From assembly GCA_023664865.1 (NCBI GenBank), contig JAMPEU010000002.1, positions 124,001-188,000 on the forward strand: DNA of 64,000 nucleotides, written 5' to 3'. Under the pieces are notes generated by a model. The model searched no databases. It was not told the DNA's origin and saw only the letters and a program-made list of their open reading frames with translations. A program made the position numbers and the translations under genes. Origin of the DNA: Butyrivibrio sp. (GTDB lineage: Bacteria > Bacillota > Clostridia > Lachnospirales > Lachnospiraceae). Shown here in pieces: positions 1 to 8,262 of this stretch (positions are counted from its first letter, which is position 1; every line of letters starts with the position of its first letter).

Positions 1-308
1 CTGCTGCTTCCGTTATGCTTAAAGCCGGGGCAGACCATGCCGCGACAGGCGAAAACGCCGTAATAGTCGGCTGCCGCAACACCGACATCATTGTCGGTCC
101 GATAGGGATAGTCATTGCCGATTCCATGTTTGGCGAAGTTACTCCCAAAATGGCAGCGGCGGTTGCACAGAGCAGTGCAGCGCGGGTGCTTATCCCCTTT
201 AACCATTGTGACAATATCATCGTGGGAGTTGCCGATTTTTCAATGGGGAAGCTCGTGCAGTACGCCGTCGATAAAATTAAGGAGATTGTTACCGTTCACA
301 ACTTATAA
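1..308 (+). CDS. DUF3842 family protein (C-terminal part)
   Basis: The open frame enters from the left window edge, so the N-terminus is missing; about 101 residues are visible. The text AMLKAGADHAATGENAVIV followed by a GPIGIVIADS segment and a hydrophobic core matches what I recall of the DUF3842 family of Clostridia, small proteins of roughly 135 residues with a Rossmann-like look. No catalytic role is established for the family and none is inferred here. The gene stops at TAA directly in front of a long inverted repeat (309-445). A frame-shifted 106-residue frame over the same DNA is a shadow. Confidence 0.75.
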   Translation, partial: AASVMLKAGADHAATGENAVIVGCRNTDIIVGPIGIVIADSMFGEVTPKMAAAVAQSSAARVLIPFNHCDNIIVGVADFSMGKLVQYAVDKIKEIVTVHNL

Positions 309-445
309 GGGCATGAACTCATATGTTTCCATGAGCAGTCCTTGGAAAACGCCGGTACTTAGCGAGGTATTTTCGAGCTTAGTACCGCTGCGATTTTCCA
401 CGGAGCGAGAGCGTGCTGCTCATGGAAACATATGAGTTCATGCCA
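309..445. repeat. Structured repeat, family A copy 1
   Basis: A long hairpin. Arms 310-338 and 416-444 are perfect 29-bp complements, beginning GGCATGAACTCATATG. Inside are further paired segments: TGGAAAA with TTTTCCA, CGC with GCG, and GGTACT with AGTACC. The inner block (CTTGGAAAACG, GGTACTTAG, CTTAGTACCGC, CGGAGCGAGAG) is shared with a second copy at 34165-34366, with compensatory differences in paired bases. It starts right after the stop codon of the DUF3842 gene and has no T-tract, so it is not a plain intrinsic terminator. Confidence 0.8.
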
Positions 446-468
446 TATATCAACTACCCGCAACCCTA

Positions 469-496
469 TTGACAAACATTTAATTTTATGTAAAAT
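469..496 (+). promoter_or_regulatory. Sigma-A promoter of the ECF S-component gene
   Basis: TTGACA at 469-474, a 16-bp spacer, TAAAAT at 491-496. It is followed by a leader of about 220 nt before the start codon at 727, long enough to hold a regulatory RNA. Confidence 0.65.
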
Positions 497-499
497 ATT

Positions 500-603
500 T
501 TATAGTTAATCGTCGGCATGAAGCCGGCTTAGGAATGTAGAAACATTCTAACTGATACTGAAAAGTAAAATAAATTCCATAAAATTTTATCATGTATATC
601 ACG
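500..603 (+). ncRNA. Putative riboswitch-like leader (unassigned class)
   Basis: The sequence folds as a three-way junction. A closing stem AGTTA (504-508) with TAACT (549-553) encloses hairpin GTCGGC-atgaa-GCCGGC (512-528) and hairpin GAATGT-agaa-ACATTC (533-548). It precedes an intrinsic terminator (604-645) in front of an ECF transporter S-component gene, a class often controlled by riboswitches. A short segment GTATA (594-598) could pair with TATAC in the 5' terminator arm and act as antiterminator. I could not match it to TPP, FMN, preQ1, THF, cobalamin or purine aptamers. Function is inference from position and fold. Confidence 0.45.
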
Positions 604-645
604 AAGGTATACGTTTTCTCAGAAGAGAAGCCGTATACCTTTTTA
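604..645 (+). terminator. Intrinsic terminator in the ECF leader
   Basis: Stem AAGGTATACG (604-613) with CGTATACCTT (632-641), an inner TTCTC-agaa-GAGAA hairpin, then a T-rich run to about 647. It lies between the promoter and the start codon, so it is an attenuator rather than an end-of-operon terminator. Confidence 0.8.
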
Positions 646-726
646 TTTATGGCAATAAATCCTCGCAAAATATGGATTCTATTGTCTGCTGCCCATTAAT
701 ATCAAATGAAAGGAGAACTTAATCAA

Positions 727-1311
727 ATGAACGAAAATCTTAGAAAAACCACCAAAAATCTAACTTTATCCGCAATGTTTTTTGCCTTAGGTCTGGTCTT
801 GCCATTTTTAACCGGGCAAATCCCGCAGATTGGCAGTATGCTGCTGCCTATGCACATTCCGGTATTCTTATGCGGTCTTATCTGCGGCTGGAAATATGGC
901 GCAGTCGTCGGATTTATGCTGCCGCTTATGCGCTCCATGCTATTCGGAATGCCTAAGCTTTTTCCGTCCGCATGTTCCATGGCGTTTGAACTTGCAACCT
1001 ATGGTCTGATAGCAGGGCTTATCTATGGATTGTCCCGCTGGCAGTGCATACGTGCACTCTACCGCGCAATGATTGGCGCGATGATAGCAGGACGTGTCGT
1101 TTGGGGTATCGTGCAGATTATTCTGCTTGGCATATCCGGCGGAAGCTTTACATGGCAGATGTTTATGGCTGGCGCATTTCTTAACGCCATACCGGGCATC
1201 ATAGTGCAGCTAATTCTAATTCCTACTATCATGGTAGCTCTGAACCGCACGGGACTGGTACGGTTCAGGCGTACAAACGGCGCTAATGTTCCGACAACTA
1301 CCGAAGGCTAA
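727..1311 (+). CDS. ECF transporter S component
   Basis: A 194-residue, very hydrophobic protein with about six membrane segments. The LPMHIPVFLCGLICGWKYG stretch and the following GFMLPLMRSMLFGMP segment are typical of the substrate-binding (S) subunits of energy-coupling factor vitamin transporters. It would bind a micronutrient and use a shared EcfA1A2T module encoded elsewhere. The start is set at 727 because AAAGGAG lies 11 nt upstream; the ATG at 706 would put that site inside the gene. It is single-gene, with a promoter and attenuated leader of its own. Substrate is not readable. Its stop codon overlaps that of the convergent macrodomain gene by two to three bases. Confidence 0.85.
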   Translation: MNENLRKTTKNLTLSAMFFALGLVLPFLTGQIPQIGSMLLPMHIPVFLCGLICGWKYGAVVGFMLPLMRSMLFGMPKLFPSACSMAFELATYGLIAGLIYGLSRWQCIRALYRAMIGAMIAGRVVWGIVQIILLGISGGSFTWQMFMAGAFLNAIPGIIVQLILIPTIMVALNRTGLVRFRRTNGANVPTTTEG

Positions 1312-2138
1312 CTTTTAGATTTAAAGATTTCCTCATATATTTCTTTATCGTAATCTTTAAAAACATTAAAGATAACCCGCTCTATACATTTTGCGCTGTC
1401 ATTTTCTAAGAAACGTATAACCGTATCCGTCGCTATCTTAGCTGCTTTCTCATTTGGGAAATGAAATTCTCCCGTGGAAATGCAGCAGAATGCGACGGAT
1501 TTAATTTTATTTTCGGCACAGCACCTTAATACACTTTCATAACAATTCCGCAAATCCTGACAAAGCGAGTCATTCAGCCCGCCATATACAATCGGTCCTA
1601 CCGTATGAATAACATATTCGCATGGCAGGTTATATCCTTGGGTTAAAGTGGCTGTTCCAACCGGCTCTTCATACTCTCCGCCGTACTGTATACGCCTTTT
1701 GTTCATGATATGGCTGCACTCTTCCCGAAGCTGTATTCCCGCCGCGCTGTGTATCGCATTGTCAATACATCTGTGGCACGGCACGAAACACCCCAGCATC
1801 TGTGAATTAGCCGCATTAACAATTGCACCTATGGCAAGCCTTGTGATATCTCCCTGCCATAAAGACATTCTGTCTGCGCCGGGAAAAATGCTTCCGTACT
1901 GCTCTTTTACCGTAGGAATGTCAGCTATCTCGATAACGCCTTTTTCTTTAAGCTCCCATTTAAGATAATCGTCCTGAAGGCTTATGAGTTCTTCCGGTGC
2001 GCTCCGCGGCATGCGTATATTCATTAATGAACGAATTATCTTCTTCTTTTCCTCAATACTTTGCGGTATCGCAAGATTTTTGTATTCTGCCGAGTCCTCT
2101 TTCATTTTATCTAAAAGTAAGTCAATTTTATCATACAT
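1308..2138 (-). CDS. Protein-ADP-ribose hydrolase (zinc-dependent macrodomain)
   Basis: 276 residues. An N-terminal helical region of about 90 residues is followed by a macrodomain: VNAAN (107-111), GCFVPCHRCIDN (116-127) and IHTVGP (177-182). The Cys-x4-His-x-Cys pattern around 117-124 and the CIDNAIHSAAG segment are the hallmark of the Zn-containing macrodomains that remove ADP-ribose from protein side chains. In other bacteria these are often coupled to SirTM and lipoylation genes; no such partners are present here. It is the last gene of a run with the Fe-S aldo/keto reductase (28-bp gap) and the SDR protein. Substrate unknown. Confidence 0.88.
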   Translation of the reverse strand: MYDKIDLLLDKMKEDSAEYKNLAIPQSIEEKKKIIRSLMNIRMPRSAPEELISLQDDYLKWELKEKGVIEIADIPTVKEQYGSIFPGADRMSLWQGDITRLAIGAIVNAANSQMLGCFVPCHRCIDNAIHSAAGIQLREECSHIMNKRRIQYGGEYEEPVGTATLTQGYNLPCEYVIHTVGPIVYGGLNDSLCQDLRNCYESVLRCCAENKIKSVAFCCISTGEFHFPNEKAAKIATDTVIRFLENDSAKCIERVIFNVFKDYDKEIYEEIFKSKS

Positions 2139-2166
2139 ATTTTACCGGATACCTTTCCCCTCTTAA

Positions 2167-3345
2167 CTACAATGCCAATTTTTTCGCCTCTTCTTCACGC
2201 TGTTTGCAAATATCAGCCCAGCGCGGCAGTTTGGCAACCATCTCCGATAATTCTGACAGCGCACTTGGAACGTCTATATTCTGCGGACAGCTATGCGTAC
2301 ATTTCCCGCACTTTATACAGGCAGAAGGAAGATGTTCCCTATCTACCGCGTCAAGCGACATTCCTACATTAGAAGACGGAGATACCTTCATTTCATTATA
2401 GTATCCTATCATTTTGGGAATATCTATCCCTTTCGGGCAGCCGTCGCAGCAATATCTGCACGCAGTACATGGAAGCGAATCCTTCATGGTCTCCGCTATC
2501 TGCATAAGGACACTCTCTTCGTCAGCATTAAGCGGCTTCGCCTGTTCAAAAGTATGTACGTTATCTACCATCTGCTCCATATTGCTCATGCCGCTCAAAA
2601 TCATTTTGACATTAGAAAGCCCCTGCAACCAGCGGAACGCACACGCTGCAGCCGATTCCTCAGGACGCAGTTTCTTAAGCTTATCTTCTGACTCTTTATC
2701 CAATGAGGCAAGCTTGCCGCCCCTGACCGGCTCCATAACCCATACCGGAATATTCCTCTCTGTGAGCAGCTCGTATTTTCCTTTGGCATTTTGCAGCGTC
2801 CAGTCCAGATAGTTGAGCTGAATCTGGCAAAACTCCATTACTTCACCATATTCGTCCAGAAATTCTTTCAGCATAGAGACGTCGCCATGACTGGAAAATC
2901 CTAAATGTTTAATTCGCCCCAATTCCTTTTGCTTGACAAAATAATCAATAATTCCCCATTTTGAATCCCTATAGACTTGTATGGAATTTTCATATACATT
3001 ATGGAGAAGATAGTAATCAAAATATTCAACGTCACACTTCTTAAGCTGTTTCTCAAAAACCTCCGCCGGATTATAGCTGCTTGCAATCTGATGCCCCGGA
3101 TATTTTGTCGCAAGGCAGTAGCTGTCTCTTGGAAACTGCTTTAATGCTTTGCCTATTACGACTTCTGAATTTCCCTGATGATAAGGGTATGCCGTATCAT
3201 AATAGTTTACGCCATGCTCACCCGCATATTTAACCATTGCAAAAACCTGCTCTTCATCAATGGAACCGTCTTCCCTAAGCGGAAGCCTCATTGCGCCAAA
3301 TCCCAGCAGCGATAATTCTTTACCATATACGTTATTTTTAATCAT
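2167..3345 (-). CDS. Aldo/keto reductase with C-terminal ferredoxin domain
   Basis: 392 residues. The N-terminal 270 residues form an aldo/keto reductase TIM barrel (LGFGAMRLPL near the start, YYDTAYPYHQGNSE with the usual Asp/Tyr pair, and a KYPGHQ lysine segment). The C-terminal 110 residues hold two 4Fe-4S motifs: CTACRYCCDGCP near 297 and CIKCGKCTHSCP near 344. This domain order is common in anaerobic Firmicutes, where such proteins are annotated as Fe-S oxidoreductases without known substrate. It sits 8 bp downstream of the SDR gene, so the two are very likely co-transcribed. Confidence 0.88.
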   Translation of the reverse strand: MIKNNVYGKELSLLGFGAMRLPLREDGSIDEEQVFAMVKYAGEHGVNYYDTAYPYHQGNSEVVIGKALKQFPRDSYCLATKYPGHQIASSYNPAEVFEKQLKKCDVEYFDYYLLHNVYENSIQVYRDSKWGIIDYFVKQKELGRIKHLGFSSHGDVSMLKEFLDEYGEVMEFCQIQLNYLDWTLQNAKGKYELLTERNIPVWVMEPVRGGKLASLDKESEDKLKKLRPEESAAACAFRWLQGLSNVKMILSGMSNMEQMVDNVHTFEQAKPLNADEESVLMQIAETMKDSLPCTACRYCCDGCPKGIDIPKMIGYYNEMKVSPSSNVGMSLDAVDREHLPSACIKCGKCTHSCPQNIDVPSALSELSEMVAKLPRWADICKQREEEAKKLAL

Positions 3346-3353
3346 AATTTTAC

Positions 3354-4370
3354 CTAACCTTTCTTAAACTCTGCTTTTGCATTTTCAAGCGCGTTAATAA
3401 CCTTATCGCACCATGCGTCAAATTCAGGATCTTCCTTCTGACATTCAGTTTTCTTGAGAATATTGTCAAGCGCAATCCTGACGCCTTTTGCAAAACTGAT
3501 ATCCGGCTTATATTCGGGAACCGCGCGTTTCAACTTACTGTTATCGAATACTACCGAAACTGACTTATCGCCCGTCAGGCTGCCTTTATAATCATATTCA
3601 GGCGCCACGCTGTCTAAGAAATCCGACGCCACATAATACGGATGCAGCTCAACGCCAAGCGCCTGCGCTATCGTCTCATAAATCTGATTCCAGCTTAGCG
3701 TTTCGTCACTGGTAATCTGGAATGCCTCCCCGATGGCATGGACATTTCCCATAAGCCCTACAAAACCTACCGCAAAATCCGTATTAAACGTAAGCGTCCA
3801 CAATGATGTGCCGTCTCCCTGAATAATAACGGGCTTATTCTCCTGCATACGCTTAATTACCTGCCAGAAACCGTTCTTTCCATGCACGCCTATGGGAATA
3901 TTATTTTCATCATAAGTATGGCTCGGTCTTACGATAGTCACAGGGAATCCGTTTTCACGGTACATTTTCATCAAAAATTCTTCACAGGCAATCTTATCCC
4001 TTGAATACTGCCAGTAAGGATTAGCAAGCGCGGTGCCTTCATTCACAATGTAATTGCGTGATGGCTTGTGGTATGCCGACGCCGAACTGATATAAATGTA
4101 CTGGTTTGTCTTTCCTTTAAAAAGCCTATAATCTCTCTCAACTTGTGCCGGAACAAACCCGATAAATTCACAGACTACATCAAAAGTCATGCCGTCCAGC
4201 TTTTTTCGCGCCGTTTCTTCATCATTAATGTCTACCGCAATGTGGGCAACTCCTTTCGGAACTGATTTAGTTCCTCTGTTTAACACATAAATCTCCCACT
4301 TTTTCTCAATAAGCAAATCCACAACCGCGCTGCTTATCGTTCCCGTACCCCCAATTATCAATGCCTTCAT
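3354..4370 (-). CDS. NAD-dependent epimerase/dehydratase (extended SDR)
   Basis: 338 residues. GGTGTISSAV (8-17) is the dinucleotide-binding glycine motif; YSRDK near 125-130 gives the catalytic YxxxK pair after an ISSASAY segment. The C-terminal half has the variable substrate domain of the extended SDR family, as in sugar-nucleotide epimerases. It leads a three-gene run with the Fe-S aldo/keto reductase and macrodomain hydrolase. Substrate is not evident; the family includes UDP-sugar epimerases and mRNA-binding relatives such as CSP41-like proteins, and the sequence does not decide. Confidence 0.82.
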   Translation of the reverse strand: MKALIIGGTGTISSAVVDLLIEKKWEIYVLNRGTKSVPKGVAHIAVDINDEETARKKLDGMTFDVVCEFIGFVPAQVERDYRLFKGKTNQYIYISSASAYHKPSRNYIVNEGTALANPYWQYSRDKIACEEFLMKMYRENGFPVTIVRPSHTYDENNIPIGVHGKNGFWQVIKRMQENKPVIIQGDGTSLWTLTFNTDFAVGFVGLMGNVHAIGEAFQITSDETLSWNQIYETIAQALGVELHPYYVASDFLDSVAPEYDYKGSLTGDKSVSVVFDNSKLKRAVPEYKPDISFAKGVRIALDNILKKTECQKEDPEFDAWCDKVINALENAKAEFKKG

Positions 4371-4417
4371 TTAATACCATACCCCTTTCCCGACCTGTCC
4401 TATCAGATGTTACGGAT

Positions 4418-5032
4418 TCATACTCCGGTATCCAGAACAATGTCGCTGTGTTGTTGTATATTAAAATTTTTAAAATAACTCTCTTCCATGGGAATCCATT
4501 TCTGTTCAAATGCGGAGTAATGTTCCCCTTCCCGTTCCTTGAGCCGTCTTGTCTGAATTTCTTTGGAACATGTCAGAAAAATCTTCATATCATACGCATC
4601 GGCAAGCAAAGGGTGAGCGCTATAGCTGCCCTCCACCACAGCCAGCATACATGGCTCCATCTTTTCGCAGCTTTTATATGCCCCAATATGGCAGTCATAC
4701 GGTCTGTACATAACAGCCACGCCCTGTCTTAACGGCATGAGAATCTCTTCCTTAAAACGCTCAAAATCCATATTTCCGCCGTTTATCTTCTCCCAATTAT
4801 CTTTACGCTTATCCATCGGCAGATAATAGTCGTCCATATGAAAAACATTGCACGCATATGTATTTTTAATCGCCTGTGCAAAGCTGCTCTTCCCGCTCCC
4901 ACAGCGTCCGTCAACCGCCACAATCACATGCTTTCCCTTATCCGCTTTATCCAATAGTGTTTGGATTGCTGTGAGGATTTGTGAATTGTCTGTGGCTATT
5001 TGGGGCGTGGTATTTAATGAATTAGTTTGCAT
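4418..5032 (-). CDS. P-loop kinase, uridine-kinase-like
   Basis: 204 residues. Walker A GRCGSGKSS (42-50), then FHMDDYYLP (the Asp-containing lid/substrate segment typical of the uridine kinase and phosphoribulokinase group), a central VVEGSYSAHP segment, and LKEREG near the C-terminus resembling the lid arginines. It probably phosphorylates a nucleoside or small alcohol using ATP; the exact substrate cannot be read. The ribosome binding site is weak (GGG about 10 nt upstream). It is 25 bp downstream of the AlbA_2-type regulator gene and may be read through from it. Confidence 0.78.
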   Translation of the reverse strand: MQTNSLNTTPQIATDNSQILTAIQTLLDKADKGKHVIVAVDGRCGSGKSSFAQAIKNTYACNVFHMDDYYLPMDKRKDNWEKINGGNMDFERFKEEILMPLRQGVAVMYRPYDCHIGAYKSCEKMEPCMLAVVEGSYSAHPLLADAYDMKIFLTCSKEIQTRRLKEREGEHYSAFEQKWIPMEESYFKNFNIQQHSDIVLDTGV

Positions 5033-5056
5033 TGCTATTTACCCAATCAACTTTTA

Positions 5057-6391
5057 TTATTTTAATACTTCCCACATCGGTTTTTGCTTGGAACCAACAC
5101 GCCTGATATATCCTTTATCTCGAAGTGAATCCAATGCTCGTTGAACCGTCCTCACTGTTTTGAAAATTTTTTCCGAGATTTCTTCCCTTGATGAATCAGG
5201 TTTTTGCTGCAATAGCGCCAAGACCGACATTTCCGTTCCATTTAAAGTGACATCCAAAGTGACACTAGGAATGTCACTTTGGATTTTTGGTCTATAGATA
5301 GTAAACTTAAATCCATTCTCTGTATTTTCATAAGAATACCTAATTCCCATATCTCTACATAAACTATGGATTCTTTTAAAACCACTGCCAAATTGTTCTA
5401 TAGATTTATTCAAATACAAAATTTTGGCAATAGTGGCATTTCTGATCTCGGATTCGACATTACCTTCTATGTATTCTTTGGGAGAATATCTGCTTGCATA
5501 TTCTCCAGGACTATAAATCGTTATACTGCTGGGATATATACATATTTCATGATTGGTTCGTCCATTATATACGGCATGGGCAAAACTGTTAGCAAGTATT
5601 TCTCTGATAACTGCAATTGGAATTTCAGGGATTTCTACTCTTTCCGTTTCGTATATTTCACTTCTCCAGCGAATATTCCTCAAAATATAATTTTCAGCCG
5701 TATTAAGCAAATTGCAAATATTATCTTCAAACAGCTTCATATCAAGAAAAGTAAGTTTCTCATCTGTTGCAAATATTCCAACTTTTAATGTGACGGGGTG
5801 AGTGCTGCCAAACAATACTTCTCCCGCATTAGTTAAACAATCATCCTCCAAAAGTCCGAACCTTTTTAAAATGGTAGAACAGGTATATCGTCCCTCCGGC
5901 ATTCTACCAGCAGAAACTGCCTTTTTCCAAAAAAACTTTACAGCAGATTTATCAACTTGATGTGAAGCGGCATTTGACTTTCCTTTTTCCCATTGTTCTC
6001 TGTATTTATTTGCCTCGAAAAAATTTTTTAATTCCTCTGGGGACACTTCCCGATCTTCGTCTGCAGTTCTGAGATAATATCTTCCTATTGCAGAGTATGG
6101 AGTGTTTTCTCCACTGAATTCAACTTTTATCAAGTGTTTATTATCCATTATAATTTCTTTGATTGCTGGGTATATCTGTGGTTTGATATTTTCAAACACA
6201 GCCCTCGACACATCTCGCAAAGATGAGTCTGATACGTCTTGACCGATTACATCTCCATTTGGCTTTACTCCAAAATATAAAGTGCCAATACCATGCTTAT
6301 TTAAGATGGATGAGATTGAAACCATTGCCTCTTTCATTTCACCAGTAGTCTTTTTATATTCAAGCGTTTCTGTTTCTTTTCCCAGATTCAT
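5057..6391 (-). CDS. AlbA_2 (Schlafen-like) ATP-binding regulator with C-terminal winged helix
   Basis: 444 residues from ATG 6391, preceded by GAGG at 7-nt spacing; an in-frame TTG lies two codons upstream. The N-terminal 130 residues match the AlbA_2 domain (LEYKKTTGEMKEAMVSISS, GTLYFGVKPNGDVIGQDV). The middle has an ATP-binding segment (AVIREILANSFAHAVYNG, then GSGFKRI) as in RecG-like putative regulators, and the C-terminus has a helix-turn-helix (SREEISEKIFKTVRTVQRALDSL). The SVTLDVTLN segment is encoded by AAAGTGACA repeats that also occur in the gene's own promoter, which suggests autoregulation. The AT-rich 6392-6537 gap holds that promoter. Confidence 0.82.
   Translation of the reverse strand: MNLGKETETLEYKKTTGEMKEAMVSISSILNKHGIGTLYFGVKPNGDVIGQDVSDSSLRDVSRAVFENIKPQIYPAIKEIIMDNKHLIKVEFSGENTPYSAIGRYYLRTADEDREVSPEELKNFFEANKYREQWEKGKSNAASHQVDKSAVKFFWKKAVSAGRMPEGRYTCSTILKRFGLLEDDCLTNAGEVLFGSTHPVTLKVGIFATDEKLTFLDMKLFEDNICNLLNTAENYILRNIRWRSEIYETERVEIPEIPIAVIREILANSFAHAVYNGRTNHEICIYPSSITIYSPGEYASRYSPKEYIEGNVESEIRNATIAKILYLNKSIEQFGSGFKRIHSLCRDMGIRYSYENTENGFKFTIYRPKIQSDIPSVTLDVTLNGTEMSVLALLQQKPDSSREEISEKIFKTVRTVQRALDSLRDKGYIRRVGSKQKPMWEVLK
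5244..5282. repeat. Operator-like repeats inside the AlbA_2 gene
   Basis: AAAGTGACAT at 5244-5253 is followed by a perfect 11-bp inverted repeat: CCAAAGTGACA (5254-5264) and TGTCACTTTGG (5272-5282), with a 7-bp centre. The same AAAGTGACATT appears at 6410-6420 just upstream of the start codon, with a variant AAAGAGACATT at 6431-6441 and GTCACT at 6445-6450. Confidence 0.7.
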
Positions 6392-6409
6392 AATCAATCC
6401 TCATTTCTC

Positions 6410-6450
6410 AAAGTGACATTATTGTATCACAAAGAGACATTTTCGTCACT
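6410..6450 (-). promoter_or_regulatory. Promoter with direct repeats, likely autoregulatory
   Basis: On the minus strand GTGACG (6444-6449), a 17-bp spacer and TACAAT (6421-6426) form a plausible sigma-A promoter for the AlbA_2 gene. Repeats AAAGTGACATT (6410-6420) and AAAGAGACATT (6431-6441) are 21 bp apart, two helical turns, and cover the spacer and start region, as expected of a repressor site. Confidence 0.5.
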
Positions 6451-6537
6451 ATACAAAACACAACATAGCATTATTTTTTTATTATATCCCATTATCCAAA
6501 TAATAGCAATTTGCATCTATATACGCAAACGGCATTT

Positions 6538-8262
6538 TTACTGCGCTACAGTATAGAGCGCATAAAAATACCCTTTACGCACCATCAGTTCATCAAATGT
6601 GCCTTTTTCAATTATGCGACCGTCTTTTAAAACGACAATCGCGTCATATTGTTGCAACAGCGATTCTGCCAAAGTATGCGTCACTATAATGCGTGTAATG
6701 TCCTTAAGTTTTAATATGTCGTTCACAACCTGATAGGCGGTCTGCGCATCAAGTGCAGCCGTCATTTCATCAGCAAGTAAAACCGACGATTTCTGCAGCA
6801 GACTCCGCGCGATGGATATACGCTGTTTTTCTCCGCCGGATAGGTTTCTTCCGTTTTCGCCACACATATAATCTTCCCCATGCTGCGCAATAAGTTCTGA
6901 TAATCCTGACAATGTGATGGCGTTGTTTATGTCCTCTGCCTTAAACTCCCTGAACATAGTAATATTATCCCTTATAGAAGCGTCAAACACGAAAACGTTT
7001 TGTTCAATCATGGACTCCAGTCCATAAAGCGAACTGCTGTTTATATCCTTAAGCTCATAATCATCAAAACAGATTGTACCGCTGTAATCGTGATACGCCG
7101 ACATCAGCAGATTAAGCAAGGTGGATTTACCGCTGCCTGAGTTTCCGACAATGGCATAACTTTTTCCTGCCTCAAAAGATACATCTATATCGTGCAAAAT
7201 TTCATTTTCCTGCTCATAGCTAAAACTTAAATTATTAATAAAAATCCCCTGATTTAAGCGGTTCGGAATATCAGCCCCTTCATCAGACACGTTAGACTCT
7301 AACGACGACACTATCTTATATATAAGTCCTGCGGCTGCCTTCTTGGCAGCAAACAGTTCGGGAATGGTCTGGATAGAACTAATCAGCGCCCCTGTCAGAC
7401 TTATAAACGCAATAAGGACTCCGGGGGTGATAGCCCTGCCCGATAAAGCCAGCACAGCGCCGACAAGAAATGTCCCAAGCTGCGACATAAGTCCTGCGAT
7501 GTTGCTGATTGTCGAGATAACCGTGTTGACTTTCCGTTTTCTGCATTTTGAATCTTCAACCGCCATACTGCTTTGCGTCAAAAGCCCAAGCGCGGCATTT
7601 TCCGCCCCGAAACCTTTTATAACTGAAAATCCACTTAAAGCATCTTTAAATGTTGCGACAAATTCTGCGTTATTCTCAGACACTTCCTTCTCCGCCGCAG
7701 CAAGATACTTTCCTGTTATCACAGACGCTATCATTGGCATAATCAAGAAGAAAATTGCCGCCAGCGTCAAAATAGGGCTGTACAATAACATTAATACCAG
7801 CGCGCCGCCAGCCCATATTAAACTAAAGGCCAGTTCACACTGCATTTCAAGGTAGTTTGTTTCGATTGACGCCAAATCGTTTGAAAATGCCGAAAGATAT
7901 GCAGACGTCGTTTCGTTGTGGAATGATGCAATATTTTTCTGCATAAGTTTCTGAAAAGCAAAGTTTTTAAACTGCGTCATTGCCTTTTGCATAAATTTCG
8001 GTTCTGATATATACTTAAGCGCCTTAAGTGGTATGATTAAAGCAATGACTAATGTGGTCAATGCAGCAAGCAGATTTATTTCAAGCGCACCTGAGACTCC
8101 TGATACCGCGTCTGCCATCTGCTGCATGAGCCATGCAACGAATAAATTCAAGGTACTTATCAGAGCCGCGGACAAAATCATAAGAAAATACGCCGGTATG
8201 TTTCCTCTGTAAAATTCCGCTATGTATTGTCTGTAAGCCTCAGACTGATTATCCCTCTTCAT
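6538..8262 (-). CDS. ABC exporter (fused permease and ATPase)
   Basis: 574 residues from ATG 8262, chosen because GGGAGG lies about 9 nt upstream; a longer frame to 8298 lacks a site. Six membrane segments in the first 310 residues, then an ATPase domain with Walker A GNSGSGKS, signature LSGGEKQR, Walker B VLLADE and H-loop THT. It belongs to the MsbA/LmrA-like type I exporters; the cargo is unknown. The start overlaps the end of the XRE regulator gene by 14 bp, so translation is coupled and the regulator probably senses or controls this pump. Confidence 0.88.
   Translation of the reverse strand: MKRDNQSEAYRQYIAEFYRGNIPAYFLMILSAALISTLNLFVAWLMQQMADAVSGVSGALEINLLAALTTLVIALIIPLKALKYISEPKFMQKAMTQFKNFAFQKLMQKNIASFHNETTSAYLSAFSNDLASIETNYLEMQCELAFSLIWAGGALVLMLLYSPILTLAAIFFLIMPMIASVITGKYLAAAEKEVSENNAEFVATFKDALSGFSVIKGFGAENAALGLLTQSSMAVEDSKCRKRKVNTVISTISNIAGLMSQLGTFLVGAVLALSGRAITPGVLIAFISLTGALISSIQTIPELFAAKKAAAGLIYKIVSSLESNVSDEGADIPNRLNQGIFINNLSFSYEQENEILHDIDVSFEAGKSYAIVGNSGSGKSTLLNLLMSAYHDYSGTICFDDYELKDINSSSLYGLESMIEQNVFVFDASIRDNITMFREFKAEDINNAITLSGLSELIAQHGEDYMCGENGRNLSGGEKQRISIARSLLQKSSVLLADEMTAALDAQTAYQVVNDILKLKDITRIIVTHTLAESLLQQYDAIVVLKDGRIIEKGTFDELMVRKGYFYALYTVAQ

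Noticed and set aside
309-445. Simple intrinsic terminator of the DUF3842 gene
   Set aside because: The arms are far too long and there is no T-run; the shared core at 34165-34366 shows it is a repeat element.
500-560. Purine riboswitch (three-way junction)
   Set aside because: Loops are 5 and 4 nt rather than the 7-nt kissing loops and the conserved junction bases are missing.
6510-6529. Terminator after the 6538 ABC exporter
   Set aside because: Only a five- to six-bp stem (TTTGC/GCAAA) with no T-run on the minus strand.
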